A program made the translations under genes and the position numbers. From NCBI GenBank assembly GCA_001695595.3, contig MBPM02000030.1:496001-560000 (forward strand): 64,000 nucleotides of DNA, in the 5' to 3' direction. The notes below the pieces were generated by a model that was not told the origin of the DNA, did not search any database, and saw only the letters and a list, made by a program, of their open reading frames with translations. Origin of the DNA: Plasmopara viticola. Taxonomy: Eukaryota > Oomycota > Peronosporomycetes > Peronosporales > Peronosporaceae. This document shows, in pieces, positions 1-8,793 of this stretch; within the stretch, counting starts at the first letter, position 1, and each line of letters opens with the position of its first letter.

Positions 1-1113
1 GCTCATCAGTAAGAATGCGGAGCACGTTCGAAACACCAGCCTCGCCCTATTAATATAACACAGTTAAAGCACATGAAGCCCTTTATAAGGTGACTGTCGT
101 CGACGTACACTGTGAGCCAGGCCAAAGAGAACTGGCCGACCGAGGAAGACTGCGCGGGCTCCGAGTGCAAGTGCCTTAAAAACGTCAGTACCGCGACGAA
201 TTCCGCCATCCATGTACACTTCAGCTCGACCGTTCACCGCCTTGACAATGGCCGGCAGAGCATCGATAGTCGCAGCCACACCATCGAGTTGTCTGGCACC
301 GTGGTTTGACACAAGAATACCTTCACAGCCCATTTCAACTGCGATCTTAGCGTCTTCGGAGCTGAGCACGCCTTTGACGATAAGGGGTAATTTGGTAATG
401 CTCTTTAGCCAGTTGACATCGTTCCAGTTGAGTGTGAGGTCAAATAGCTCACTAACGTAGTGGGCGAGGCCGGAGTCTTCGTTGCTGCTGACACCGTGCT
501 CGTGTTCACCACCCACTTTAGCAAAGTTTGCCATAGTAAGGTGATTAGGCAGGCTGAAGCGGTTACGCACGTCTGGCTCACGATGGCCAAGCATGGGCGT
601 ATCTACTGTTAGTACAATGGCTTTGTAGCCGGCCTTGTCAGCACGCTGGACGAGGTTCCGCGTAATCTCGCGGTCTTTAAATACATATAACTGAAACCAG
701 CGCAATGCGTGAGAATTTGCCTGGCTGCTGGCTTTGGCCACGTTCTCGAGGCTGGATGTAGAGATAGTACTGAGAATGTAGCAAGTGTCGGCTTTGGCTG
801 TGGCTGACGAGCTTGCAATTTCGCCATCCGGATGCGCCATCCGATGCATTGCCGAAGGCGAAATGCATACTGGAGAGCTGATGCGGTGGCCCAGTAGCGT
901 CGTACTTATGTCCATGTTGGACACATCACGAAGCACACGAGGTTGAAGGATTAGTCGTTTAAAGGCCTCACGGTTCTCCTTAAGCGTCACCATATCGTCT
1001 GCACCGGACGCATAGTAGTCAAAAGCATTCTTAGGTAGGTATGCTCTAGCATATTCTTCGTACTCGAGCACGTTAAGCGGTGTTGCATCGCTACCTGGGA
1101 CGATCTTGACCAT
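1..1113 (-). CDS. FMN-dependent 2-hydroxy-acid (glycolate/lactate-type) oxidase, 3' end outside window
   Basis: Oxidises an L-2-hydroxy acid (glycolate or L-lactate class) to the 2-oxo acid with FMN and oxygen, probably in the peroxisome (family knowledge). The N-terminal half shows the YYASGADD motif near residue 35. The C-terminal half shows the active-site SNHGARQLDG (proton-abstracting His, substrate Arg) followed by the FMN-phosphate segment DGGIRRGTDVFKALALGA. The simple open frame runs out of similarity after LFGLAHS. A 62-nt GT..AG intron (108 down to 47) restores the family ending GEAGVSNVLRILTDE, so the exons are 1113-109 and 46-1, continuing past the window edge. The start ATG at 1113 gives a normal N terminus with no presequence. 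The last residues, including any peroxisomal SKL-type signal, lie outside. Which hydroxy acid is used cannot be told from sequence. Confidence 0.93.
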
Positions 1114-1684
1114 GGGTGACGTTCAAAATTTCATAGCGATACATCTCTCTATTCGGTATTTGTTTTCAGAATAAATATCAGGATCAAAAGTGCTAAAAAC
1201 GTGATAAACAAGACCTGTTTAAAATAGTAGCCTTTGAATTTTGGGTGGTCAAGAAACGATTACTATCCAATATGAAGGCTAAAATCTACAGGAAAATAAT
1301 ACTAAGTCAATTTGATAAACATTTTAAAATAGCAAGTCAATTGCTCTTCCGAACCGATGGGTGTTTTAATAGTAGGACCCTAGATACAAAAACTTGGCCA
1401 GTGCTTTTGATAGCTCTGGGCCCCGAATGGAGCAGAAGGCGTGATCTTAAAGGTTCTCGCTCAAGAGATGAATCTATTTATACACCTAAGGGAGATTTCA
1501 TACTTAGGAGCACCACCAAAGAGATGCTTCTGATTCTGACTCAGCTACCTCCAAGTTATTTGTTGGCATCAACACCTCTGGCAGTACCACCGTTGGAGAA
1601 TACCTGCTATAAACGACAACTGTGTAGTCTTTAAACTATCTTTGTTGACGCGGTTTCCTTCTCCGGCGACATAATTTTCGTGAC
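1114..1684. other. Intergenic DNA without a recognisable gene
   Basis: AT-rich spacer upstream of the oxidase start. A 129-codon open frame on plus (1245-1634) has no recognisable motif and begins at a non-ATG codon; I do not regard it as a gene. The oxidase promoter should lie just above 1113, but I see no convincing core element. Confidence 0.5.
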
Positions 1685-1696
1685 ATCCCACATTGG

Positions 1697-2022
1697 CTTC
1701 GGAAAAGGTTGGGGTGACGCCCTCCTTCCAAGTGCGGGTGCTAAATGCTCGCGCGCTTCGGGCAGGTGCTCTCGGGCATCTGCAGGTCTCTAACGAGTCT
1801 CACCCTCGACGCGACGGTCTCCAGCACCAGAGCGCCACCTGGGCTCTTACCAAGTCAGAACTAAACAAAAAAATGGAAGACCCTCACGACCTCGGTGCTG
1901 GCTGCACTGCTCGCCGAACGAGACTCGACGTATGCGGAAACCACTCTATGCCGTGGACTAGCCAGACTGAGCCTAGCACTTGCATAACTTGGCAACGCGA
2001 TAACGTAATACAATACAATACA
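1697..2022 (+). repeat. SINE-like retroposon, intact copy 1
   Basis: A 326-bp unit starting CTTCGGAAAAGG and ending in a short A-rich tail of ATACA repeats. It is flanked by a perfect 12-bp target duplication ATCCCACATTGG (1685-1696 and 2023-2034). Two further copies of the same family occur at 45173-45472 (plus tail at 48612) and 45626-45926. Variable-length target duplications plus a simple-repeat tail are hallmarks of LINE-mobilised non-coding retroposons. I could not convincingly place pol III A and B boxes, so the tRNA or other ancestry is open. The 116-codon open frame across it is incidental, although such frames are easily mis-annotated as proteins. Confidence 0.85.
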
Positions 2023-2034
2023 ATCCCACATTGG

Positions 2035-4043
2035 AGAAACTAAGGCAGACAATTTAATGATGCTTTAGTGTGTAAAAAATGGACCCGAATAAGCCAAAAT
2101 TTTAGCCGAAGACATGGTGTCCGGAACCTATTATCTTATCCAAAAACGTGCTTGAATGAGCGAATAATGTTGTCGTAAAAAAATCCACACATTCAAGACA
2201 ATATTTAATTTTGTTTTTAATTGGGTCCGGTAAATCGCGTGTTGAAGGATTCTCTAAACGCCAAACGTTTAGTAGACCAAAAGTAATTATCCAGTTGTAA
2301 AGCTCGAGAAACCCACTTTCACGATAAATAGAGGAGGTCGGGCTTAATCAAGATCAGGATCATAGTGGTATTAACATCACCGAGTACCGAATGGTACGCC
2401 GAGTCATAAAATTGGATCATAAACCAGGTAAATAAATACTTATTTAGCGCCAAGCTGTGCCGCGATGACTAAGTACCAATTATTTAGGATTCGGTCGATG
2501 GCATATTGTTGCGTAACGTTTTGAAAATTTCGAAAGGGGTGAGTCTCACCAAAGTCGTGGGCGACCCCATTGCGTTTCCGTAATCTTTGCTGATTGTAAG
2601 TAGTACCAGTAAACACAAGCTTTAGAGTCCGCAAAAACTAGTCGTTTTTTTCGGGGAGACAAGGTTGATAAGTTTACGTTAATGGAGAATAAGAAATTGA
2701 TATCGCGATAGAAGATCTTGGTACATGGTAAGGCTTGGTCGATCTTCAAAACCATTCGCAGTTAGTGAAACGGTCTCAAAGGTCCGGTCTTCTAACCAAT
2801 TAGTTTACCAAAGTGCGGCAGCTCGAGATCTTGAGTCTTTCGAAAGAGAGCTCATAAAAAGTCGGCACCGCTCTATAATACACCAGGTTTTTGGTAAAAG
2901 TGTAAGAAATCGATCTGCCATAGAAAACTTTCGCTTAGAAGAAGAATAGTTAGACTGGTAAGGTATTTGCAGATTCTCATTCGTCATAATGGTTTCCTTG
3001 ACCGGGTCGTGATAAGCCGTTGGCGCCAAAAATTATATGATTAACTGCATCCCAAGCAGACATACCCAAAAGCGCTTCAACAGCCCTTGGTGGTTCGGGC
3101 TTGCCGTTTCTAAAAGGCGTTGCAGTATTCACTAATCGGACCTGTGGCATATAGAAGGAGTTGACATTTTTTGTGCCTTAGAATATCGTCAGCAAGGCAG
3201 AGTCGAGAAGCTAACAGACGGCATACCGCTTTATTAATAGCAAGCGCGTCAAGAAATTATTTCGGAAGAAACTGCTTTAAGCATAAGACTCGTACTAGCC
3301 TTTATAGTGAACAATTGGTCAAGAGGGACCGACCAACAAATTTATTAAGAAAACATCGACACAGTCAAAAAGTTCACCCCGATGCTTAATTCAACTTCGT
3401 ACTTAAAGGTTAGCGGGACGACCGTAGTAACATATGTAGAATCATTTTTGTATGTCTGATCGCTTTCCAAGCATATCTCATCGTCTACTGGTTGACGACT
3501 TAATATACCAAAACGTCATTGCGGAATATCATGTTTAAATCATTGAGCCATAATGAGCTATAACAATCAGGCCTGATAATCGGCTGGGCTAAGATCGAGT
3601 CATCAGATTCCTTAATCGTGTAATCGATGGAAATTGATTCCACTGAATTTGGATTAAAAATAGCCGATAAAGCTCGACAGATTTTGGCCGCTTTGTCGAT
3701 ACTGGGACATTTGGTAGCAAAATCGGTGCAAAGACCATTTCAGCCATTATTACAGTTTTATTGTCAAAACTAGGCTGGCCTTGTCGCGAATTATCGTCAT
3801 TGTCGTCAAACGCCGGACGACTATACGAAGTTGACACTGCTTCATCTATGTCGGGTTGTTGTCCGTCGTTGGTAGAAAAGTCTACTTGAAGCGATTGACG
3901 TGAAGACGATCGTAAGGAATTAACGACCAAGTCTTCGAATGGTGAATCAGAGAAAGACCCACCTTTATGGCTATCTTTTTTTAGTTTTTGCAGCCTCTTG
4001 TTCCTGGCGCGAACGAGTGGAAAGGGAGTCACATGATTGTAAC
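2035..4043. other. Gene-poor AT-rich DNA
   Basis: No open frame longer than about 75 codons, apart from the 3' part of an unconvincing minus frame (3589-4302). I recognise no protein motif, RNA gene or element boundary. It reads like old, decayed intergenic sequence. Confidence 0.5.
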
Positions 4044-4295
4044 GTGCCACCTTGTGGTTGATAAAACATGGACGAAAATAACCATGCCATCGTCTGGGGA
4101 GAAACGCAGTCAATGGCACTTGGCTCAATCCAGAAGCCATATCATAAGACGCGCGAGTGAGTTGGACTCTCGCTACCTTATAATTGATGAAACATGGTCG
4201 AGAATAACCATGCCATCGTCCGGGGAGGAACGCAGTCAATGACACTTGGCTTAACGGCAGAAGCCATGCAATTAGGCGCGCAGATGAATTGAACC
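4044..4295 (+). repeat. Two-copy tandem repeat, about 126-bp unit
   Basis: Two adjacent diverged copies with a 126-bp period. The shared core ATAACCATGCCATCGTC occurs near 4078 and again 126 bp on, and both copies continue through GAACGCAGTCAATG-like and GCGCG/GCGCA-GATGA-like ends. A second pair of shorter related segments follows at about 4300-4450, each holding GTCTTTCCAT. The repeat creates internal duplication in the minus-strand open frame 3589-4302 (two copies of an LTAFLP-RWHGY block), which I take as a by-product rather than a protein. Confidence 0.7.
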
Positions 4296-5805
4296 CCCGC
4301 ATTAAAGTAATTCAAAATTTCTGTAAAAGGCGGCTTTGACGTGCGTCTTTCCATTTTTGCAATTGCGCAGATGAATCAGACTCCCGCAATCGAAATTATG
4401 AAAAAGCGCAAACGACGGGCCTGACGTTAAGTCTTTCCATATTTGCGGTTGGAGTCTGATGCCATCTCGTCAAGCAAATTTGCAAGATGTTTCTTGCGGA
4501 TCACCGTGGGTTATAAGATTCGCATACGCCGAAAATTCGTTGATGCAATTGGCGAGGGAGTTAACCGAAGAAATTGAACCGAAGCGCGTCTATATTGGAA
4601 GAAGCAAGCTCGGCTTCACTTGCAGCAAGCACCGAAACGCATCAAAATTGGAAGAACAATCGAAGGGCTTTGTTTGCGGCAAGAAGTCTTAAGGGGCTTG
4701 GCGCGAGAAAAATGGGCAAGATGAACTAGCTGGTTAAGAAGCGTCTCTTCAGAAATAAATTTTCTTTTTTTTATGCATGAAGTTTCAGTATGTTTTTGTA
4801 TGGAGTTCTTAGTTCGAACTTTCAAACTCATTTTTCTTATTAGAATGAAGTTCTTGGTGTTGGCTGTTTAGCTCCTTTTTTTCTTAGCAAACTCTTGGAT
4901 GGCTAAAGGCTCAACTCAATTAGAGTTTACGCGGGTGCTTGACTGAGCCAAAGTGCAACGCGATTTTGAGGGATGTGCCACACATAATGGCGAGATTTTT
5001 GACTGTAAGCCCTGCAACGCAAAGTTACCTCAATACACGGCGTATTGCGGCTGCAGTCCTCAAACTAGGAAATTAAGCCCGTAACCTTGGTTTTTATGTC
5101 TTTTCAATCAGAATGCAATACGCCCTTAGATTTCAGTGATACTCCCGGAAAAGTGTTGGTAGATTAAGAGCGGAAGGCGAAGGCACAAAGTGCAGAGCGC
5201 TAATCAAGCAGCGAAAAAAGGCGAGATTAGAGCTGGGAGACCCGGTTAGTCGTGGCGAAGTCGGTGCGACAAAAAGTAATTCGAGGCGGTTAAAGGCGAA
5301 GTCGGACGGAGAGTGCGAGTGGACGACGGACACACGAGGTCTAACCGTTGTCGCAAAGGTGGCATTTTTCTGTGCACTTGTGCGGAAAAGGCAATTGGGA
5401 ACTACTTATTATGCTTGGTATGCTAACCGGTTATATTTCGTAGATGTGGTGCACTGTATAAGAAGTGCAATAAGTAGCCACTGCCTCCTTTACAGCATAA
5501 TTCGACAGCTGCTATGCGATAGTACCATAATCTAAATTGACAGTTGAGTCGTCTAAAAAGAATTTCTCTTTTCCGATATTTAAGGTTACATTTCACTCCG
5601 CTACAAGCATTTGACAAGTAGCAAAATGCGTTGCAATTCTACTTAGGAAGACAAGGGATCCGGGGTTTGTGACTTACAGGGGCTTCAAAAGAAACATTGT
5701 TTGCATTCACTCTCTTTGGCGTAAACTCCATGATAGACGCTACTGCCGAAGTGAGCGGCGCCGCCGCATTTATCTGGTTTAGAATTCTAACGCCGTAACG
5801 TGTTC
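4296..5805. other. Gene-poor DNA
   Basis: No supported gene. Short open frames only, none above 80 codons, without recognisable domains. The sequence near 4300-4450 shares segments with the tandem repeat just upstream. Confidence 0.45.
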
Positions 5806-5886
5806 TGCTTGGCAGCAGAAGTCTTGTGTAGCTGCTTGGCAGCAGAAGTCTTGTGTAGCTGCTTGGCAACAGAAGTCTTATGCCCC
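5806..5886. repeat. 27-bp minisatellite, three units
   Basis: Three head-to-tail 27-bp units (5806-5832, 5833-5859, 5860-5886). The first two are identical; the third differs near its end. In the minus frame each unit would encode LLLPSSYTR, but the surrounding frame (5639-5944) has no other coding signal. Confidence 0.85.
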
Positions 5887-6460
5887 TTTCATATCCATAG
5901 AAGCCAACAAGTCTTTCGAGCAGTGTGAACTGTACGTCCGACAAATACGGAAAGGTGTTTCGTATTCATCCCGGAACCTTTGCGAGAATCTAAGGTATAT
6001 GACTGCCCGCGTAGGCGTAGAAATGACTACGAAGTGCTCTCAGGTCACGCAAAACTTTGCACAAAGGAAGCTCATAGAAAGATGCAAGATATTTCTCGTT
6101 CTTAGAAATTGAAGCGTACACTAGACTACAATTTACAGTTTGATGGATTAAGTACAAATGTTTGGTATTTGAAGAAAAAGCCGCTTATCAAGAACAAGGG
6201 GAAATACCTTAGTATTTAAGTTTAGCGTCATCAGCATGTAAAATTAAATCATGAAATGTAAGATAAACATTTCAAAAAACTTGCTTTTCTTTGAGCAATT
6301 GATCCAGTCAAAAATATGGACAGGCAAAATTAAGACGTTGTAGTCGTGCCTTAAACTAATTAGTGCAGTGACAAAGAAAACCTTGATGCAGCAACTTTGC
6401 CATGTGGTTCTAACAAAGTCCACGACTCCTGTGGCCAATGTGGACAAAACGGCAGCAAAT
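5887..6460. other. Intergenic DNA downstream of the synthetase
   Basis: Spacer beyond the 3' end of the methionyl-tRNA synthetase gene; no gene or repeat recognised. The 3' UTR of that gene should lie in its right-hand part. Confidence 0.5.
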
Positions 6461-8635
6461 TTAGCTGATATAAGCCTTTTTCAGCGACTTGGCCGTGCAC
6501 GGACCAGCGGACGTCATGATTGGCTCACCCTTATACGTTGCCACGCAATTCTCATCCGTCAAAAAACAAGGCGAGACTTTCTCCAGCACCTTTTGTTTCT
6601 TGACCTGTGCAGCCGACAATGGCTCACCGCTTTCCGAAGCAATTGTCACACGTTCACCCAACTTGGCGTCGGCGGGAGGTTCTACAAACTGCACGTTCTT
6701 GTGAGCTTCGTCACAAGCGCATAGCACCATGCCGTGTGACTTAAATCCACCCATTTTAGCCGGCTTCAGGTTTAAAAGCACTAGCACCTTACGGTTCAGC
6801 ATCTCCTCCAATGAATAAAACGCCTGCAGACCGGACGCGATTTGCTTAGGCTCGTCCTCACCAACGTTGATTTCCTCGCAGTACAGCTTCTCTGACTCCG
6901 GATGCTTCCACACCTTGGTAATCACACCAACGCGGATATCCAGCGAGGCAAATAGCGGCGTAGCTATCTTCGTCGGCTTGGCCTTTGTGGGCTGGGCATT
7001 GGCTACGGAAGCCTCGTTTTGTTTCTGCTTCTCCTCTTCGGTCGGGATCTTGTTGAAAAGGATGCCGCCGATCGACACCTCAGTGCCAGGTTCAAGGTTG
7101 TCAAAGTCCGGCGACAGCGCTGTAAGCGTCGTCGAGGCCGTACAAAGCTTCTCAAAGATAATCTCGGCACTCTGAGGCATAATGGGGCTCAGATAATGAG
7201 CCAAGACGTAAATGGCCTCTAAACACGTGCGCACTACGACAAGGCGCGGCTCATTCTCCTTCATATGCCATGGTTCCTTCTCCGTTAAGTACTTGTTGGT
7301 ATCCTTCAAAGCGTTAACGATTGCAACGCAAGCATTTTGCAACGAAAAATCTTTGTATGAATCCTCTGAATGCTTTAAAAGCGCATAGAGATCAAATACT
7401 TTGTCAGCCTTAGCATCAGGCACTTTGCCATTCGAGTACTTTTTACAGATGTTGACAGTACGATGCACCAAGTTGCCCAATGTATCAGCGAGCTCCGAGT
7501 TGTGTATATTGATGAGATCGTCCTCGGAGAAAGGCATGTCCTGACCAAACTTTGCAGACCGCACGATAAAGTAGCGAAATGACTCCAAGCCATACTTGCC
7601 AATCATTTCATATGGGTCAATGACGTTACCAATGCTTTTGCTCATCTTTGAGCCATCCTTTGCGTTCACAAAGCCGTGGGCAAATACACGCTTGGGCAAA
7701 GGAATCCCCGTACTCATCAAAATACAGGGCCAAATGACGCAATGAAACCACGTGATGTCCTTGCCAATTATGTGCACGTTAGCGGGCCAGTAACGCGCGT
7801 TCGGGCCGTCCGGGTAGCCAATGGCTGACAAGTAATTAGACAGTGCGTCAAACCACACGTACAGTACGTGCTTAGGGTCGTTACGTAGTGGGATGCCATG
7901 CGTAAACGTGTTGCGCGAGGCTGAGAGATCTTGTAGTGGCTCTTTTAAGCGACAAAGTAGTTCTTGGCGTCGCACCTCTGGTTGCAAGAACTCAGGGTTC
8001 TCCTCAATGTGTTTTACCAAGCGGTCTTGGTACTTGGACATTGTAAAAAAGTAAGATTGCTCCTTCATTTTCTTGAATGGCGTGCCAGTCGTAGGGTCCT
8101 TGTAATCCGTCAGCTGGGCCTCTGTCTCAGTCACAAACATCTCCTCGCGCACGTTATACCATCCTTCGTAGTTCCCGAGATACACGTCGCCTTTGTCGAG
8201 CGCGCGCTGAAACAGCCATTGAGCAAATTTTTTGTGCACGTCGCTCGTGGTGCGAATGAAGTTGTCGTTACTCATGTTGAGATCCTTGGTTAACTGCTGA
8301 AAGATGGCCGCGTACTTGTCCACGAGCTGCTGAGGCGTGACACCGGCAGCCTCAGCCGTTTGCGCAATTTTCTGACCGTGTTCATCCGTTCCCGTAAGAA
8401 AGTAAACGTCACGGCCGAACACACGATGATAGCGGCAGATCACGTCCGAGCATACATTTTCGTACGCGTGGCCCATATGCGGCTGACCATTGGTGTAGTG
8501 GATGGCCGTCGTCAAGTAGAATGTATCACACACAGGCTTTGTCTCCTTCACTTTTTTTTGCAGTAGATCTACGCGTACGTCTTGCTGCTGCTGTGCCACC
8601 TCCAACTGGTCCATGCGTTTGGCCAGGTCGGACAT
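6461..8635 (-). CDS. Methionyl-tRNA synthetase with C-terminal tRNA-binding (EMAP-II-like) domain
   Basis: Charges tRNA-Met with methionine for translation. Single exon, 724 aa. An N-terminal stretch of about 33 residues rich in Gln/Lys looks helical. The class I catalytic core starts about residue 36, with the HIGH box as HMGH (53-56), the TGTDEHG block (81-87), WFDALSNYLSAIGYP (261-275) and the KMSKS box (330-334). The anticodon-binding helical domain follows to about 520. A charged linker leads to an OB-fold tRNA-binding domain from about 561 (LDIRVGVITKVWKHPESEKLY) to the C terminus, as in EMAP-II/Arc1p and the C-terminal domain of plant MetRS. No CxxC zinc knuckle is visible in the connective peptide, which resembles bacterial-type MetRS. 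Head-to-head with the coiled-coil gene, 158 bp between starts. No organelle presequence is obvious; compartment not determined. Confidence 0.95.
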   Translation of the reverse strand: MSDLAKRMDQLEVAQQQQDVRVDLLQKKVKETKPVCDTFYLTTAIHYTNGQPHMGHAYENVCSDVICRYHRVFGRDVYFLTGTDEHGQKIAQTAEAAGVTPQQLVDKYAAIFQQLTKDLNMSNDNFIRTTSDVHKKFAQWLFQRALDKGDVYLGNYEGWYNVREEMFVTETEAQLTDYKDPTTGTPFKKMKEQSYFFTMSKYQDRLVKHIEENPEFLQPEVRRQELLCRLKEPLQDLSASRNTFTHGIPLRNDPKHVLYVWFDALSNYLSAIGYPDGPNARYWPANVHIIGKDITWFHCVIWPCILMSTGIPLPKRVFAHGFVNAKDGSKMSKSIGNVIDPYEMIGKYGLESFRYFIVRSAKFGQDMPFSEDDLINIHNSELADTLGNLVHRTVNICKKYSNGKVPDAKADKVFDLYALLKHSEDSYKDFSLQNACVAIVNALKDTNKYLTEKEPWHMKENEPRLVVVRTCLEAIYVLAHYLSPIMPQSAEIIFEKLCTASTTLTALSPDFDNLEPGTEVSIGGILFNKIPTEEEKQKQNEASVANAQPTKAKPTKIATPLFASLDIRVGVITKVWKHPESEKLYCEEINVGEDEPKQIASGLQAFYSLEEMLNRKVLVLLNLKPAKMGGFKSHGMVLCACDEAHKNVQFVEPPADAKLGERVTIASESGEPLSAAQVKKQKVLEKVSPCFLTDENCVATYKGEPIMTSAGPCTAKSLKKAYIS

Positions 8636-8793
8636 GATTTGATTAGCTTCGATTATGGTTTCTTAAGAAGCTCTTCCACTGAGGTGAGATAATTCAAAGT
8701 AAAAGTGTCCGCATATGTAGTGTACCTCACCCCGACTATCCATTTTGGCGCGTTAAATCCGCGATCTGCGCCGCGTCGCCCACGTGCTTTATT
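8636..8793. promoter_or_regulatory. Shared divergent promoter region
   Basis: Only 158 bp separate the ATG of the methionyl-tRNA synthetase (minus) from the first ATG of the coiled-coil gene (plus), so both promoters must sit here or overlap the genes. I do not see a clear TATA box. Confidence 0.5.

Noticed and set aside
1245..1634. 129-codon plus open frame
   Set aside because: Starts at TTG, no motif, no partner exons seen.
1693..2043. 116-codon open frame (and similar frames at 45190-45489 and 45618-46004)
   Set aside because: These are the SINE copies read as protein; they begin in flanking DNA and end in the tail or beyond, with no coding constraint visible.
3589..4302. 237-codon minus open frame
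   Set aside because: Its only structure comes from the 126-bp tandem repeat; no domain, and the composition is not protein-like at either end.
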